NCBI RefSeq assembly: GCF_007748175.1 | Contig: NZ_CP037422.1 | Coordinates: forward strand, 1,156,528-1,220,527 | Source: Gimesia aquarii | GTDB taxonomy: Bacteria > Planctomycetota > Planctomycetia > Planctomycetales > Planctomycetaceae | Direction: 5' to 3' | DNA length: 64,000 nt | Shown: positions 47,501 through 56,447 of the stretch, one piece after another | Layout of the letters: each line of letters begins with the position of its first letter | Position numbering within the stretch: the stretch's first letter is position 1 | Position numbers and translations under genes: made by a program | Notes under the pieces: model-generated | Databases searched by the model: none | What the model was told of the DNA's origin: nothing | The model's input: only the letters and a program-made list of their open reading frames with translations

Positions 47501-49293
47501 ACCATGCTGAACAGAACGGTGGTGGGATTTTCCTTGTCGATCCGGATGGCTCAGTGGGTAATAGAGTTATTAATAACAGTACGATCGCAAATAACACTGC
47601 CGGAAATCAAGGGGGAGGACTCCACTTAAATTTTGATAGTGAAGTCATAGTTAACAATACCATCATCGCAGACAACACCGCTACAAATGGTGGAGACGAC
47701 GCCTGGGGTATACAGGGAGAGCTTCGCGGAACCTATAGTCTCATTGAAAACACAACTGGTGTGACTATAAGTGGAACCAACTTTATCACCGGTCAGGATC
47801 CTGGCTTACTGCCTCTGGCCGAGAACGGCGGCTTAACAAAAACACACGCCCTCTCTACTACGAGCGTAGCAATCGACGCTGGTGCTCCCGCATTTGACCC
47901 AAATGGTTTTACTCCCGCTTTGACTTTGGACCAGAGAGACTCAGCTCGAGTAGCGGATGGAAATAATGATTCCATCAGTCGGGTTGATATCGGAGCTTAC
48001 GAAGCAGAGTCAGTGCTGGGTAGTGCTGAACTGACCGTGAAGCGGGCAGCCACCAATGTAGGAAGTTCGGGGGAAGTCGGTTCTCTGCCTTCCAATGTCG
48101 ATTTTATCGATGAGTGGAATCCGGTGATTGTTGAAATCTGGGTGAGTGTAACAAATTCTTCAGAAAACGGAGTGACTGCTGCTTCAGTCGACTTAAGCTT
48201 CGATGCACAGTACTTGATTGCCAACTCCATCGAATACGGACCTGAATTCACTGGAAATCAAACAGGGAATATTGACAACGACGCAGGGACGATCACTGGA
48301 CTTGGCGCAACAACATCTCAGACTGACCACGGAGCGGAGTCACGTGTTCTGTTAGCACGCGTTCATCTCTCTGTGAAACCGATTCCTTTAAATGCCGACG
48401 GCCAATATATTCAACCTGTTGCTAACTTGAATTTTGAAATCTCAAACAGTGATCTCTCTTCCTCATTAGGTGATGTTTCTGTAACAGAGGGGGTGGCGGT
48501 TGACTTAACTTTGGTTCCCGCCTTATATGATCTCAACGATAATGGATCCATCGACTTCAAAGACCTGATCCTCTTTGCCTCAGTCTACAATAAATCTACT
48601 GGTGATCCAGGAGCACCGGGTGCCTGGGCTGCGGATTTTAACCGCTCCGGAAGAGTTGATTTTCGTGATCTGATCCTGTTTGCTTCAAATTATCGGAAGA
48701 CGCAGGGAAGCGATAACTTTTTTGTCTATCCATCTAATTTTGATGAAGTCTGGCAACAAAATAATCTGATTACTTCAATCATCAATCCGGTTGGATCAAA
48801 TCTAGAAACCATCACATCCGAAAAGGTAGAACCCGTTCTCGATGCTGCCCAAGAACAATTGGCTGGCGTTTATGGCGACACGTTGAATGAAGAACTTGCT
48901 GATGTAGAAGTTCAAATTGTTGAACTACCCGGAAATCAGTTAGCAAAAGCAGACACGGCTACTAATATTATCTACCTGGATGTAAACGCAGCAGGTTGGG
49001 GATGGTTCGTTGATCAGACTCCACTTTCGAATGAAGAATTTAATGGAACCTCAGTTGCAGGAATATTTGAGGCCTCTTTATTCAGCTCTGCTGAAGGAAA
49101 AATTGACCTATTGACTGTCCTAATGCATGAATTAAACCACTTACTGGGACACGAACATGATCATAAGGATTCTCTGATGGAACCCGATTTGGCCCCCGGA
49201 GAACGAAAACTTCCTTTGAATGAAAGTAAAGATTTTACAGAAACAGATGAATATTTCGGACGTTATTTAGATCCTGAGTTCGAAAGCATTTAA
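44551..49293 (+). CDS. giant exported multidomain protein with LEDRTLL motif and metzincin motif
   Basis: The product has 1580 residues from the ATG at 44551; an in-frame TTG at 44515 is an alternative, and neither has a good ribosome-binding site. The basic N-terminus lacks a hydrophobic signal and leads to LEDRTLL (34-40), the LEPR-XLL motif. Domains in order: thioredoxin-like (about 45-140) with W64-DADT in place of WCxxC; cyclophilin-like (about 190-365); Ig/cadherin-like (about 420-640); CSLREA-type segment (about 643-670); right-handed beta-helix (about 700-1075); dockerin-like pair (about 1327-1387, DLNDNGSIDFKDLILF); and HELNHLLGHEHD (1526-1537), a HExxHxxGxxH metzincin site. It is presumably at the cell surface. 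Confidence 0.85.
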   Translation: MISKFMDNMWHPRSNRHHRRKKQATTPLVATEKLEDRTLLTGLDLIAFAQALTAADVKLYGAAWDADTTAQKSLFEDGAQFLNFIEVTDSNQNLNSIANTEGITVLPTWKLANGTLIEGVQTLEQLATATGIDIPMSEAPFLKEIPDQNLLSGTALHVALDGFDPENGPLTYTVESSNPDVGARILSGNRSIRISVEGYGDMVFELFEGRASRATERFIQLAEMGFYNQDDTVSENVRLHQIINGLIRGGAVGTDGEPEESSLGYFDDQFHPELQHVQSGLLTMYKIPDQLINTSANNPSDGETHDDENDSQFIITDGPNRIDDFQHTIFGFLVEGEEVREAISNIPVTDDLPNFTVTIETVEVFTDSENATLVLTAAEGYTGTSTITVTVEDQDGNTQQRVFQVNVTPDTINSLGSLSNANPYLADIPEFQLSPGESVSYQLEAIDIDLGVLNGNLSSQIVYYDQSRLPTAGADSGVPGAELLGLASPVESIPAGLYRVDSETGLLTISPPSDLAPGVYEIVVAAGFNLFAIDYQVITVRVGDPPVANDDFFALQGATPGPINILSNDTDSDGTLDLTSVEIVDQPAHGTITTNADGTVNYISDGSGFMGLGSFTYRVYDNLGISSNLATVDFSIAPTGVILVTTLNDQTTADGKVSLREAIEAANSDNPFDVAPAGNGHDTIMFDPALFIDEGSGSTRTIDLAGRFLITDSLTIIAPTSPEGDALLTLDADNPGLPFRHFLIDDGTSENTLLVSLQNLKLINGQTDDSGGSIFNSEHLVITNSDLINNKSNNGSGGGAIYNTGTLEISNSFLQSNSVQQAEGGAIYSTSGSVTITQTTIDNNESTGGSGGGIYVLNADLSITDSVLSNNSGHSSGGGVYHRNGQLIITNSSFISNGSGVVLLNASAEGGGIYASNSTTTISGSTFHDNRSSGSGGGLFQVGGTLSVLNSTFSENFALAADGGAIHAGESTVTSILNSTISGNHAEQNGGGIFLVDPDGSVGNRVINNSTIANNTAGNQGGGLHLNFDSEVIVNNTIIADNTATNGGDDAWGIQGELRGTYSLIENTTGVTISGTNFITGQDPGLLPLAENGGLTKTHALSTTSVAIDAGAPAFDPNGFTPALTLDQRDSARVADGNNDSISRVDIGAYEAESVLGSAELTVKRAATNVGSSGEVGSLPSNVDFIDEWNPVIVEIWVSVTNSSENGVTAASVDLSFDAQYLIANSIEYGPEFTGNQTGNIDNDAGTITGLGATTSQTDHGAESRVLLARVHLSVKPIPLNADGQYIQPVANLNFEISNSDLSSSLGDVSVTEGVAVDLTLVPALYDLNDNGSIDFKDLILFASVYNKSTGDPGAPGAWAADFNRSGRVDFRDLILFASNYRKTQGSDNFFVYPSNFDEVWQQNNLITSIINPVGSNLETITSEKVEPVLDAAQEQLAGVYGDTLNEELADVEVQIVELPGNQLAKADTATNIIYLDVNAAGWGWFVDQTPLSNEEFNGTSVAGIFEASLFSSAEGKIDLLTVLMHELNHLLGHEHDHKDSLMEPDLAPGERKLPLNESKDFTETDEYFGRYLDPEFESI

Positions 49294-49704
49294 ATACACA
49301 TAAAGCCCCTGCTAAATACTTTTGCCAGGAAAATACCATCTAAATTGTGAGAAAATAGTACTTCAAACGTCCACAACGTATCAACCAAACTTGGACTGAG
49401 CCATAAAATCAGTTTGCAACACTCATTTTTCGGGCGATCTTTGAATCTTTTACTTGACATCCGTAGTTTTGTTGCTGCACAATCGGTTTTAAACTGCCTA
49501 TTTTAACAGAATTTGCAAAAAATAGGCTTATATCAACAAATATCGTGAAAAGTGATTAATATTTGGATGCATCTCTTTTTACACACCAAATACTTAAGTG
49601 TTTAAAAATAATAGAGTTATCGAAATTTTATCAGTAATTCTGTAAAGACAAGCTACTCGCATAAAACAGAGTCTCCTGTTTTAGCATGATATGGAAAGAT
49701 ACAA
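49294..49704. other. 411-bp intergenic region between the two giant genes
   Basis: AT-rich, no gene. It contains the inverted repeat GCCTATTTT...AAAATAGGC (49496-49504 and 49519-49527, loop 14). No clear terminator follows the first giant gene, and the second giant gene probably has its own promoter here. Confidence 0.5.
49496..49527. repeat. 9-bp inverted repeat upstream of the second giant gene
   Basis: GCCTATTTT (49496-49504) and AAAATAGGC (49519-49527) are perfect arms with a 14-base loop, about 180 bases before the ATG at 49705. It may be an operator or a leader hairpin; no T-run follows. Confidence 0.4.
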
Positions 49705-52700
49705 ATGATGTTTACGAGAACTAAACGTCGTAATCAATCAGGTCGATTTGGTTCACTCCTCAATTACCTTCGCAAAGGTCGTGAGAGACGGTTACGAAAT
49801 CAACGCCTCAACTCGTTATCAATTGTGATTTCTACCACTGAACTCTTAGAAGACAGGACATTGCTCTCAGCAGCGAATCCGTCCGTGGATGATACAACGT
49901 CTAACACAGAAAACGATGAACGTCCGGTAATTTTGCTTTCTCATGAAACTCAAGCAGAAAAAAGAGCGACTGCCCCTGTCTCTGACGAGGAGAAAGAAAA
50001 AAATCGAAATGACTTGGGACAAGTTGATAATCCAGATGGTTTTACACAATTTGCCACAAATGAAAATGAAACCATTGGTACGACAGGGGCGAATGACGAT
50101 CTGTCCAATGCAGAGTTTATTACTGGCTTTGGGACAGGCCTCGATGATGACTTTGAAGTTGATCTTGCTGGCTTTCTGGCAAACTCAGGAGGTACGCTTA
50201 CATTCGCTCCCTTTGCAGAAGATGATGGCTCAATTCCTTTAGCGAATAACCTAGGTCTGACAAGCGGTCGCCAGATTCAAGTTCTGGGAGCAACGATTGG
50301 GGATGGGCCTCATGGCAGCGCTGGAACTGGAACTGGGGACTTTGATTTTTACCGTCTAGGAGGAGTTCAAGCAGGTGAGAGAATTACAGTTTCCGTCGAA
50401 GATGCAACGCAATTCTTTGGCTTGGACCCCATTGTCGCTATCTATAGCAGTTCTGGTACTCAACTGGATTCAGATGATGATAGTGGCACATTCCTCAATA
50501 GCCTGATCGATTTTGTCGCTCCCTTGGATGATGATTACTATATTATGGTAGGTGGGTTTGGTACAGGGTTTCCAGGTGATCCCACTGATGAAACCAGTGG
50601 TGCCGGTGTCGGGCCAAATGCAAGCGCCGAAGGAACCTATAATCTCACTATTGGCTTAAATGCAGTTGATATTGATTATTACTCCTTTGACTTAGAAGCG
50701 GGTGATATTCTTGGTGCGAATGTATTTGGTGCAGGTCAAACACTAACATTGTATGACTCCACAGGTCAGATACTTATCGAATCGTCACGGTTTCTGTCTG
50801 ATCTCTATCCTGAAGATAGTCCTTTACCTGGAAACGGAAATGCCTCGGCCTCTTTCGTAGCACCGACTGCTGGTACTTATTTTGTCTCAGTCACGGGAAT
50901 TACCGGTCTATATAATCTTGAATTAAAAGTATTCCGTCCTGAGTTAGAAACGCAACTCGTCGATTCCGGGGCGATTCAAACTCTGTTCATTGACTTTGAT
51001 GGTGCCAGTGTTGACCCAGCTCTCTTCGATGATTTTCTAGTTCCCCCCGATATTGCAAATCTCTCTCCTTTAAGTGCTTTCCTCAGTAATTGGGGGTTGA
51101 CAGATGCAGATGAAGATGCCGTGATTGATGCGATCATGGCAACGATTACTGACAACTTTGCTGATGTTGGTTTACTAGGAAACAATGGCGATTTTGCTAC
51201 AACCAACAATCCTGGTGACTATGGTATCCGAATTTTGAATAGCCGCGATCATGCCGATCCTTTTGGCCAGGAAAACGTCAGTCGTGTCATCGTAGGTGGT
51301 ACAATCAATGAGTTTGGGATTAGTACTATCGGAATTGCGGAATCAATCGATGTCGGAAACTTTGATACCACGGAGTCAGCGGTTGTTCTGCTCGATTTAC
51401 TCAGTAGTACCAATCCAGCTGACCCTAACTCTCTGAATAATATTATCCGAAACTTTAACACCACTATCATAGATTTGGTGGGAGAGGCAGTGGGAAATAT
51501 TGTTTCACACGAGGCAGGACACTTCTTCGGGCTTTGGCACACTTCGAGGTTTAACGCCGACTCTCAAATTATGGACGTAGGGGGAGATATTGGCAACAGC
51601 ATTGGTATTGGTCCTGATGGTTTCTTCGGCACTACTGACGATGATCCCGTCGAATTTGGGACGGACTTCTTGTTTGAATTTTTTGGCAGACAGGACAGTA
51701 TCAACACATTAGCATTTGGGCTTTCTACCGCCGGTAACTTTGGTCTTGATTTCGGGGACGCTCCTGGCCCCTACCCAACCTTACTCGCAGATGACGGAGC
51801 CAGACACAACTTGGAAGGGGGGCTGACACTTGGCTCATCTATTGATTTGGAACTAGATGGACTTCCCAGTCTGGATGCATCGGGTGATGGTGCCGACGAT
51901 GATGGTATCATCTTCCTTTCAAACGGGATTTCTCAAAGCGATGCATTTACAACAATTCAGGTAGAATCATCTGGCGATGGATTCCTGCAGGGTTGGATTG
52001 ATTTCAATCGCGATGGCGTCTGGGATATAAGTGAGCAAGTTGTCACTGATCTTCAGGTCACTGCCGGTGTGACTACAGTTCAAATTGCTATCCCACAAGG
52101 AGCCGCATTCAGTATTGGAGAAACCTTCGCCCGGTTTCGTTTGAGTACACAAGCGGGGCTTGGTGTCACTGGCTTTGCACCTGACGGTGAAGTCGAAGAC
52201 TACCGTGTCGATTTGACTGCTGCACGTTTTGGTACGATTACCTTTGATGCAGCCACTTATGATGCCGGTGATTTGATTACCATCACTGTGAGTGATGGTG
52301 ATTTACTGGGAGCTGCCACAGTAAATGTACTAGTGACATCATCGGGTGGAGATTCAGAGACCGTTGTTTTAACGGCAACAGGATCTGGCACCTTTGTAGG
52401 TACGATTTTTTCCTCGCCCGGTACAGTGGTCACTGAAAATGGAACCTTGGAGGTTGTATTTGGTGAAACCATTACGGCAGCCTATGAAGATGCTGACACA
52501 GGCCAAGGCCAACCGGGTAATTTCCTGCTCGAATTTGTATCATCTGGTTTGAACAGCCCACGCGATATCATCTTTGGGCCTGATGGCGATCTTTACGTAA
52601 GCAATGGTTTTGAAAATTCAAATGGTTCGGACCACACTGTCGAACGTTTCAATGGTCAAACAGGAGCTTCTGAAGGTTCCTTTGTAATTCCAGGATCAGG

Positions 52701-54594
52701 GGGACTTGATGTCCCCAATGGAATGGCCTTTGGGCCTGATGGCAACCTATATGTCGCCAGTTCTGATACCGGACAAATCCTACGTTACGATGGTCAAACG
52801 GGAGCAATTATCGGAAATGGAGTCTTTGCTTCACTTGGTGCTTTTTCTGAACCACGATTTATTACCTTTGGACCTGATGGAAATCTATATGTCGGGACTA
52901 CTGGATTACTCAATCGCATTTATAAAATTGATTTTATTACAGGTGCCGCCGATTTATTCGTCTCTAACGTTGATCTTGGGATTCGTGAGCCCTACGGTAT
53001 GGCCTTCGATTCAAGTGGAAACCTTTATGTAGCCAGCTTCAGCACTAATGAAATCATGAAGTTTGATTCCAATGGAATTGAATTTCCTGGCGGTCCGTTC
53101 ATTGCCGCAGGTACTGGCGGTCTTACGAATCCACGCGGTCTGACAATTGGTCCCGATGGGCTATTGTATGTTGCTAATGGAGCGACTGAAAGTATCCTCC
53201 GCTTCGATCCAGACACAGGCGATTTCATTGACAATTACACCTTTGGCCGGGCAGTGGAACTACCATATGGTGTTACCTTCGGCCCTGATAATAATCTGTA
53301 TGTCGTTGACACCGACCTGGGTCAAGTTCTCAAGTTTGCAGGGCCCTTTGGGACCACAACTCCTCAAACGATTACCGATACAGCACTCATCGTCGCCTCT
53401 AACGGTGTTGATTTTGGTGATGCTCCCGACTCCTTCCCCAACCTCGTTGGTGATCCGGATGGTGAAGGTCCACAACACGCTCTTAATAATAATGGCCTCT
53501 TACTGGGGAGTGTCGTCTCTGCTGAAGCTGATGGCCAGGAATCCGCAGCCGCTAATCTCGATGATGATGACGGCATCTTGCTGAATCCTATCATTGCCGG
53601 CGATTCTGCTTCCACTATTACGGTACTTTCGACTGGAATTGGGTTTATCGATGCCTGGATTGATTTCAACGGCAATGGAACCTGGGAAGCTAATGAGCAA
53701 GTTCTCAGCAGCCATGCTGTGGTTGCTGGTGCCAATTCTGTTGCAGTATCGTTACCACCGGGAATCGTCGTGGGTGAAGTTGCCGCTCGATTCCGACTGA
53801 GTTCAGCTGGTGGATTAACCACAACCAGCCCTGCCGCTGATGGTGAAGTAGAAGACTATCTGGTCACAATCGTTCCACAAAACTTTGTTGGTTTACTACC
53901 TGACCCGAACCGACCTGGAAAATCGGCTCTGTTTATTACAGGTACTCAGCAAAATGACATCATCTTGATCTCGGAAAATTTTGCTGGTCTGATCCAGGTT
54001 ACGATTAACGGCGTCAATCTTGGAGAGTTTGCTCCCACTGGTGGTGTGTATGCCTGGGGTCTGGGCGGAGACGATCAAATCATCGCAGATGACACCTTTT
54101 ACGATACCGAATCCATGTTCTTTGGTGGCCTTGGCAATGACTACTTACAAGGTGGCTGGGCCAGTGATGTCCTAGTCGGTGGTGCTGGTAACGATGTTCT
54201 CGAAGGTGGCCCTGACGGGTTTGATATTTTGATCGGCGGAGTCGGAGCAGATTATATACGTGGTCATGATGAAGCGACGTATACAAACTATGGTGCCAAT
54301 GGTGATATTCTGATTGGTGGTTCCACGGTCTACGACAATGGGTTGACTCAACTATTTGGAATCCTGTCAGAATGGACTTCAGCCACACCATTTGGAGATC
54401 GTGTCGAAAATATTCGCACACGTGTCACCAACACCGCAACGGGTGTCAACAATATCAAGCTGGATAGCACTACTGTCTTTAACGATGGTGAGGTTGATGA
54501 GCTCTTTGGAGCTGTTGCCCGAGGTGATGACTGGTTCCTGCTTGATCTGGGACTGGATCTGAACAATGCCGGTGCTCATGATATTCTTAACTAA
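49705..54594 (+). CDS. giant exported multidomain protein with LEDRTLL, metzincin, GEVED, NHL and RTX modules
   Basis: The product has 1629 residues (start 49705, or the ATG at 49708). Like its neighbour it has a basic N-terminus and LEDRTLLS (48-55) without a classical signal peptide. Then: PPC-type beta-sandwiches (about 200-410); a metzincin-like HEAGHFFGLWH (602-612); a GEVED domain (about 680-835, ending DGEVEDY); a beta-sandwich (about 840-945); six NHL-like propeller repeats of the type FGPDGNLYV (about 950-1210); a second GEVED domain (about 1235-1380); and calcium-binding RTX repeats such as LGNDYLQGG and GGAGNDVLEGG (about 1452-1545). It is probably a surface or matrix protein, and it is followed by a terminator. 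Confidence 0.88.
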   Translation: MMFTRTKRRNQSGRFGSLLNYLRKGRERRLRNQRLNSLSIVISTTELLEDRTLLSAANPSVDDTTSNTENDERPVILLSHETQAEKRATAPVSDEEKEKNRNDLGQVDNPDGFTQFATNENETIGTTGANDDLSNAEFITGFGTGLDDDFEVDLAGFLANSGGTLTFAPFAEDDGSIPLANNLGLTSGRQIQVLGATIGDGPHGSAGTGTGDFDFYRLGGVQAGERITVSVEDATQFFGLDPIVAIYSSSGTQLDSDDDSGTFLNSLIDFVAPLDDDYYIMVGGFGTGFPGDPTDETSGAGVGPNASAEGTYNLTIGLNAVDIDYYSFDLEAGDILGANVFGAGQTLTLYDSTGQILIESSRFLSDLYPEDSPLPGNGNASASFVAPTAGTYFVSVTGITGLYNLELKVFRPELETQLVDSGAIQTLFIDFDGASVDPALFDDFLVPPDIANLSPLSAFLSNWGLTDADEDAVIDAIMATITDNFADVGLLGNNGDFATTNNPGDYGIRILNSRDHADPFGQENVSRVIVGGTINEFGISTIGIAESIDVGNFDTTESAVVLLDLLSSTNPADPNSLNNIIRNFNTTIIDLVGEAVGNIVSHEAGHFFGLWHTSRFNADSQIMDVGGDIGNSIGIGPDGFFGTTDDDPVEFGTDFLFEFFGRQDSINTLAFGLSTAGNFGLDFGDAPGPYPTLLADDGARHNLEGGLTLGSSIDLELDGLPSLDASGDGADDDGIIFLSNGISQSDAFTTIQVESSGDGFLQGWIDFNRDGVWDISEQVVTDLQVTAGVTTVQIAIPQGAAFSIGETFARFRLSTQAGLGVTGFAPDGEVEDYRVDLTAARFGTITFDAATYDAGDLITITVSDGDLLGAATVNVLVTSSGGDSETVVLTATGSGTFVGTIFSSPGTVVTENGTLEVVFGETITAAYEDADTGQGQPGNFLLEFVSSGLNSPRDIIFGPDGDLYVSNGFENSNGSDHTVERFNGQTGASEGSFVIPGSGGLDVPNGMAFGPDGNLYVASSDTGQILRYDGQTGAIIGNGVFASLGAFSEPRFITFGPDGNLYVGTTGLLNRIYKIDFITGAADLFVSNVDLGIREPYGMAFDSSGNLYVASFSTNEIMKFDSNGIEFPGGPFIAAGTGGLTNPRGLTIGPDGLLYVANGATESILRFDPDTGDFIDNYTFGRAVELPYGVTFGPDNNLYVVDTDLGQVLKFAGPFGTTTPQTITDTALIVASNGVDFGDAPDSFPNLVGDPDGEGPQHALNNNGLLLGSVVSAEADGQESAAANLDDDDGILLNPIIAGDSASTITVLSTGIGFIDAWIDFNGNGTWEANEQVLSSHAVVAGANSVAVSLPPGIVVGEVAARFRLSSAGGLTTTSPAADGEVEDYLVTIVPQNFVGLLPDPNRPGKSALFITGTQQNDIILISENFAGLIQVTINGVNLGEFAPTGGVYAWGLGGDDQIIADDTFYDTESMFFGGLGNDYLQGGWASDVLVGGAGNDVLEGGPDGFDILIGGVGADYIRGHDEATYTNYGANGDILIGGSTVYDNGLTQLFGILSEWTSATPFGDRVENIRTRVTNTATGVNNIKLDSTTVFNDGEVDELFGAVARGDDWFLLDLGLDLNNAGAHDILN

Positions 54595-54622
54595 AACGGC
54601 GGCTCACAATTGAAACAGAAAC

Positions 54623-54663
54623 AAGCCCTCCTGAATGAAATATTTCAGAGGGCTTACTTTTTT
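54623..54663 (+). terminator. rho-independent terminator of the second giant gene
   Basis: AAGCCCTCCTGAA and TTCAGAGGGCTT pair with one bulged base, followed by ACTTTTTTTG. It starts about 28 bases after the stop codon. The hairpin resembles the one at 34031-34060. Confidence 0.85.
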
Positions 54664-54692
54664 GACCGTACTACTTAACATCCCTTTCGATT

Positions 54693-55763
54693 TCACCAAC
54701 GTTCTACCGGACCATTGGGTGTCTTAACTAATGCGGTCGCTATTGAGGATTTGCGTTCTCCATGCCGCAAGCGAATTTGCGCAACGATATCATGGAATTC
54801 GTCGATCGATTCAAATTGTCGTAAGCGATCCTCCAAATCCTCTGGAATTCCCAACCGGGCTCCATACCAAGCGGCAAATTTGCGAATCAACTTGCAACCA
54901 TAGTCATCATATTGCTCTATCATCAGCGTAAAATGACGAACCAGAAATTGAATTTGCTCTTCATCAGTTGGTTCTGAGACAGGTTCTTCTCCCCGAACAG
55001 CCTGAGAGATCTTACGAAAAATCCAGGGATCAAGCATAGCACCCCGGCCGATGGAAACCGCTTCGCACCCGGTTTCGTTCCTCATTTGAAAGGCATCCTC
55101 AACCGTACAAATATCGCCATTACCTATCACGGGAATATGATGAACTGCTTCAACCGTCTGTTTAATTCCCTCTCGATCAACGGACCCTCCAAAACCTTGA
55201 TTGCGCGTGCGTCCATGAATGGTGATTGCCGCTACTCCTGCTTTTTCAAATTCGCTCGCCAGGAGAGGTGCTGTAATGGAATCTCGGTCCCATCCCAATC
55301 GCATTTTCACTGTCACTGGTATAGAGACGGCATCTACTACATCAGCCACCATCTGACAGGCTGCCTCCGGAGCACACATAATCCTTGCGCCACCCCCGTT
55401 CCCGTTAATCTTTGCCATCGGACACCCCATATTAATATCGACGGCTTCGTATCCACGGTTTTCTAACCAGCGTGCTCCTCTCACTAACTCGGAAGTGATT
55501 CCGCTAAAGATCTGTACGGTAAGAGGTTCATCTTCAACAGAAGTCATCAATAGTGCCTTGGATTTACGGCTGCCGGCCATCATTTGTGAAGCCAGGACCA
55601 AATCGGTCGTACATAATCCTAACCCACCCAACTCTCTCAATGCAACACGAAAAGCATACTGCGTATATCCCGCTAAAGGCGCGAGAAAATACCGAGTTTT
55701 GAGGATACGATTACCAATTTGAATTTCAGGAGATTCTGTTGATCTCGATTTTGAAAGTAGCAT
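54693..55763 (-). CDS. tRNA dihydrouridine synthase (Dus)
   Basis: The product has 356 residues. It reduces uridine in the tRNA D-loop with FMN and NADPH. LAPLAGYTQYAFRVALRELG is the FMN-binding N-terminus, and VDINMGCPMAKI contains the catalytic Cys. IHGRTRNQGF and VIGNGDICTVEDA are the remaining FMN-site motifs; a C-terminal helical domain follows. It is cytoplasmic. DusA/DusB/DusC subgroups cannot be told apart here. maf lies 37 bp upstream on the same strand. Confidence 0.93.
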   Translation of the reverse strand: MLLSKSRSTESPEIQIGNRILKTRYFLAPLAGYTQYAFRVALRELGGLGLCTTDLVLASQMMAGSRKSKALLMTSVEDEPLTVQIFSGITSELVRGARWLENRGYEAVDINMGCPMAKINGNGGGARIMCAPEAACQMVADVVDAVSIPVTVKMRLGWDRDSITAPLLASEFEKAGVAAITIHGRTRNQGFGGSVDREGIKQTVEAVHHIPVIGNGDICTVEDAFQMRNETGCEAVSIGRGAMLDPWIFRKISQAVRGEEPVSEPTDEEQIQFLVRHFTLMIEQYDDYGCKLIRKFAAWYGARLGIPEDLEDRLRQFESIDEFHDIVAQIRLRHGERKSSIATALVKTPNGPVERW

Positions 55764-55800
55764 AAGACAAATGTGACTTTGATGAAAAATATGGCAACAT

Positions 55801-56430
55801 TCAATGGAACAACTCGACGAGTTGCTCTAGAGGTAATCCTACAACATTTGACAGGCTGCCTTCAATCTGTTGAACAAAAATGGTACCACTTTCCTGAATG
55901 GCATACCCACCGGCTTTTCCCAATGATTCTTTAATTGATAGATACCAATCCAGATATCGGTTAACATAATCGATCCCATGAAAGGTCACCAGGGTTTGCA
56001 CAACTTCTGTTTTGATTTGATCTCCCGATCGAAAACAGAGACCTGTCAATACTCGATGTGTCTTGCCAGCATAGTAGTCAGTAAACCATTGCCTGACGGT
56101 CTGCTCCCATTCGCCCGTTTCAGGAGGTTGTCCCAACACGAGATATTTTGCATCTTCCTGCCCAACCACAACAATGGTATCGGCCGTTAAGATTGGGTTT
56201 AAGGTGCCTGTACTCTGTTTGACTTGCTCTAATACGTCATCGTTTTTTGTTTTGCAAATAGAAATCAGTCTCTGGCGAATGGACTCTAAATCGCATAGTT
56301 GCTCAAAATCCGCTTCTTCTGAATTCTGTGGAGGAATTACTTCAATAGAGGATATTGGGATCATCTGAGATAGCAATTCTCGACGGCGAGGAGATCTGGA
56401 TCCCAAAATGATCTTATCAAAGCTTATCAT
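55801..56430 (-). CDS. Maf-like nucleotide pyrophosphatase
   Basis: The product has 209 residues from the ATG at 56430 (AGGA close upstream); an ATG at 56442 is also possible, and the frame opens at 56514 inside the next gene. IILGSRSPRRRELL is the Maf N-terminal motif; LTADTIVVVG and AGKTHRVLTGLCF are the active-site regions with the catalytic Asp. The family hydrolyses non-canonical or canonical nucleoside triphosphates to monophosphates. It is coupled to the zinc-ribbon gene upstream, whose stop (56448) is 17 bases away. Confidence 0.87.
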   Translation of the reverse strand: MISFDKIILGSRSPRRRELLSQMIPISSIEVIPPQNSEEADFEQLCDLESIRQRLISICKTKNDDVLEQVKQSTGTLNPILTADTIVVVGQEDAKYLVLGQPPETGEWEQTVRQWFTDYYAGKTHRVLTGLCFRSGDQIKTEVVQTLVTFHGIDYVNRYLDWYLSIKESLGKAGGYAIQESGTIFVQQIEGSLSNVVGLPLEQLVELFH

Positions 56431-56447
56431 TTTCCTTTGCATTTCAT

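Noticed and set aside
46850-47800. Tandem DNA repeats in the beta-helix part of the first giant gene
   Set aside because: The repeat is at protein level (Gly/Ser/Asn-rich turns); the DNA copies are diverged, so phase variation is not supported.
52561-53330. Possible repeat array in the second giant gene
   Set aside because: These are NHL-type protein repeats (FGPDGNLYV) with diverged codons, not a CRISPR or mobile repeat.
53147-53584. 145-codon plus-strand frame inside the second giant gene
   Set aside because: It overlaps the NHL/GEVED coding region in another frame; the main frame is clearly real.
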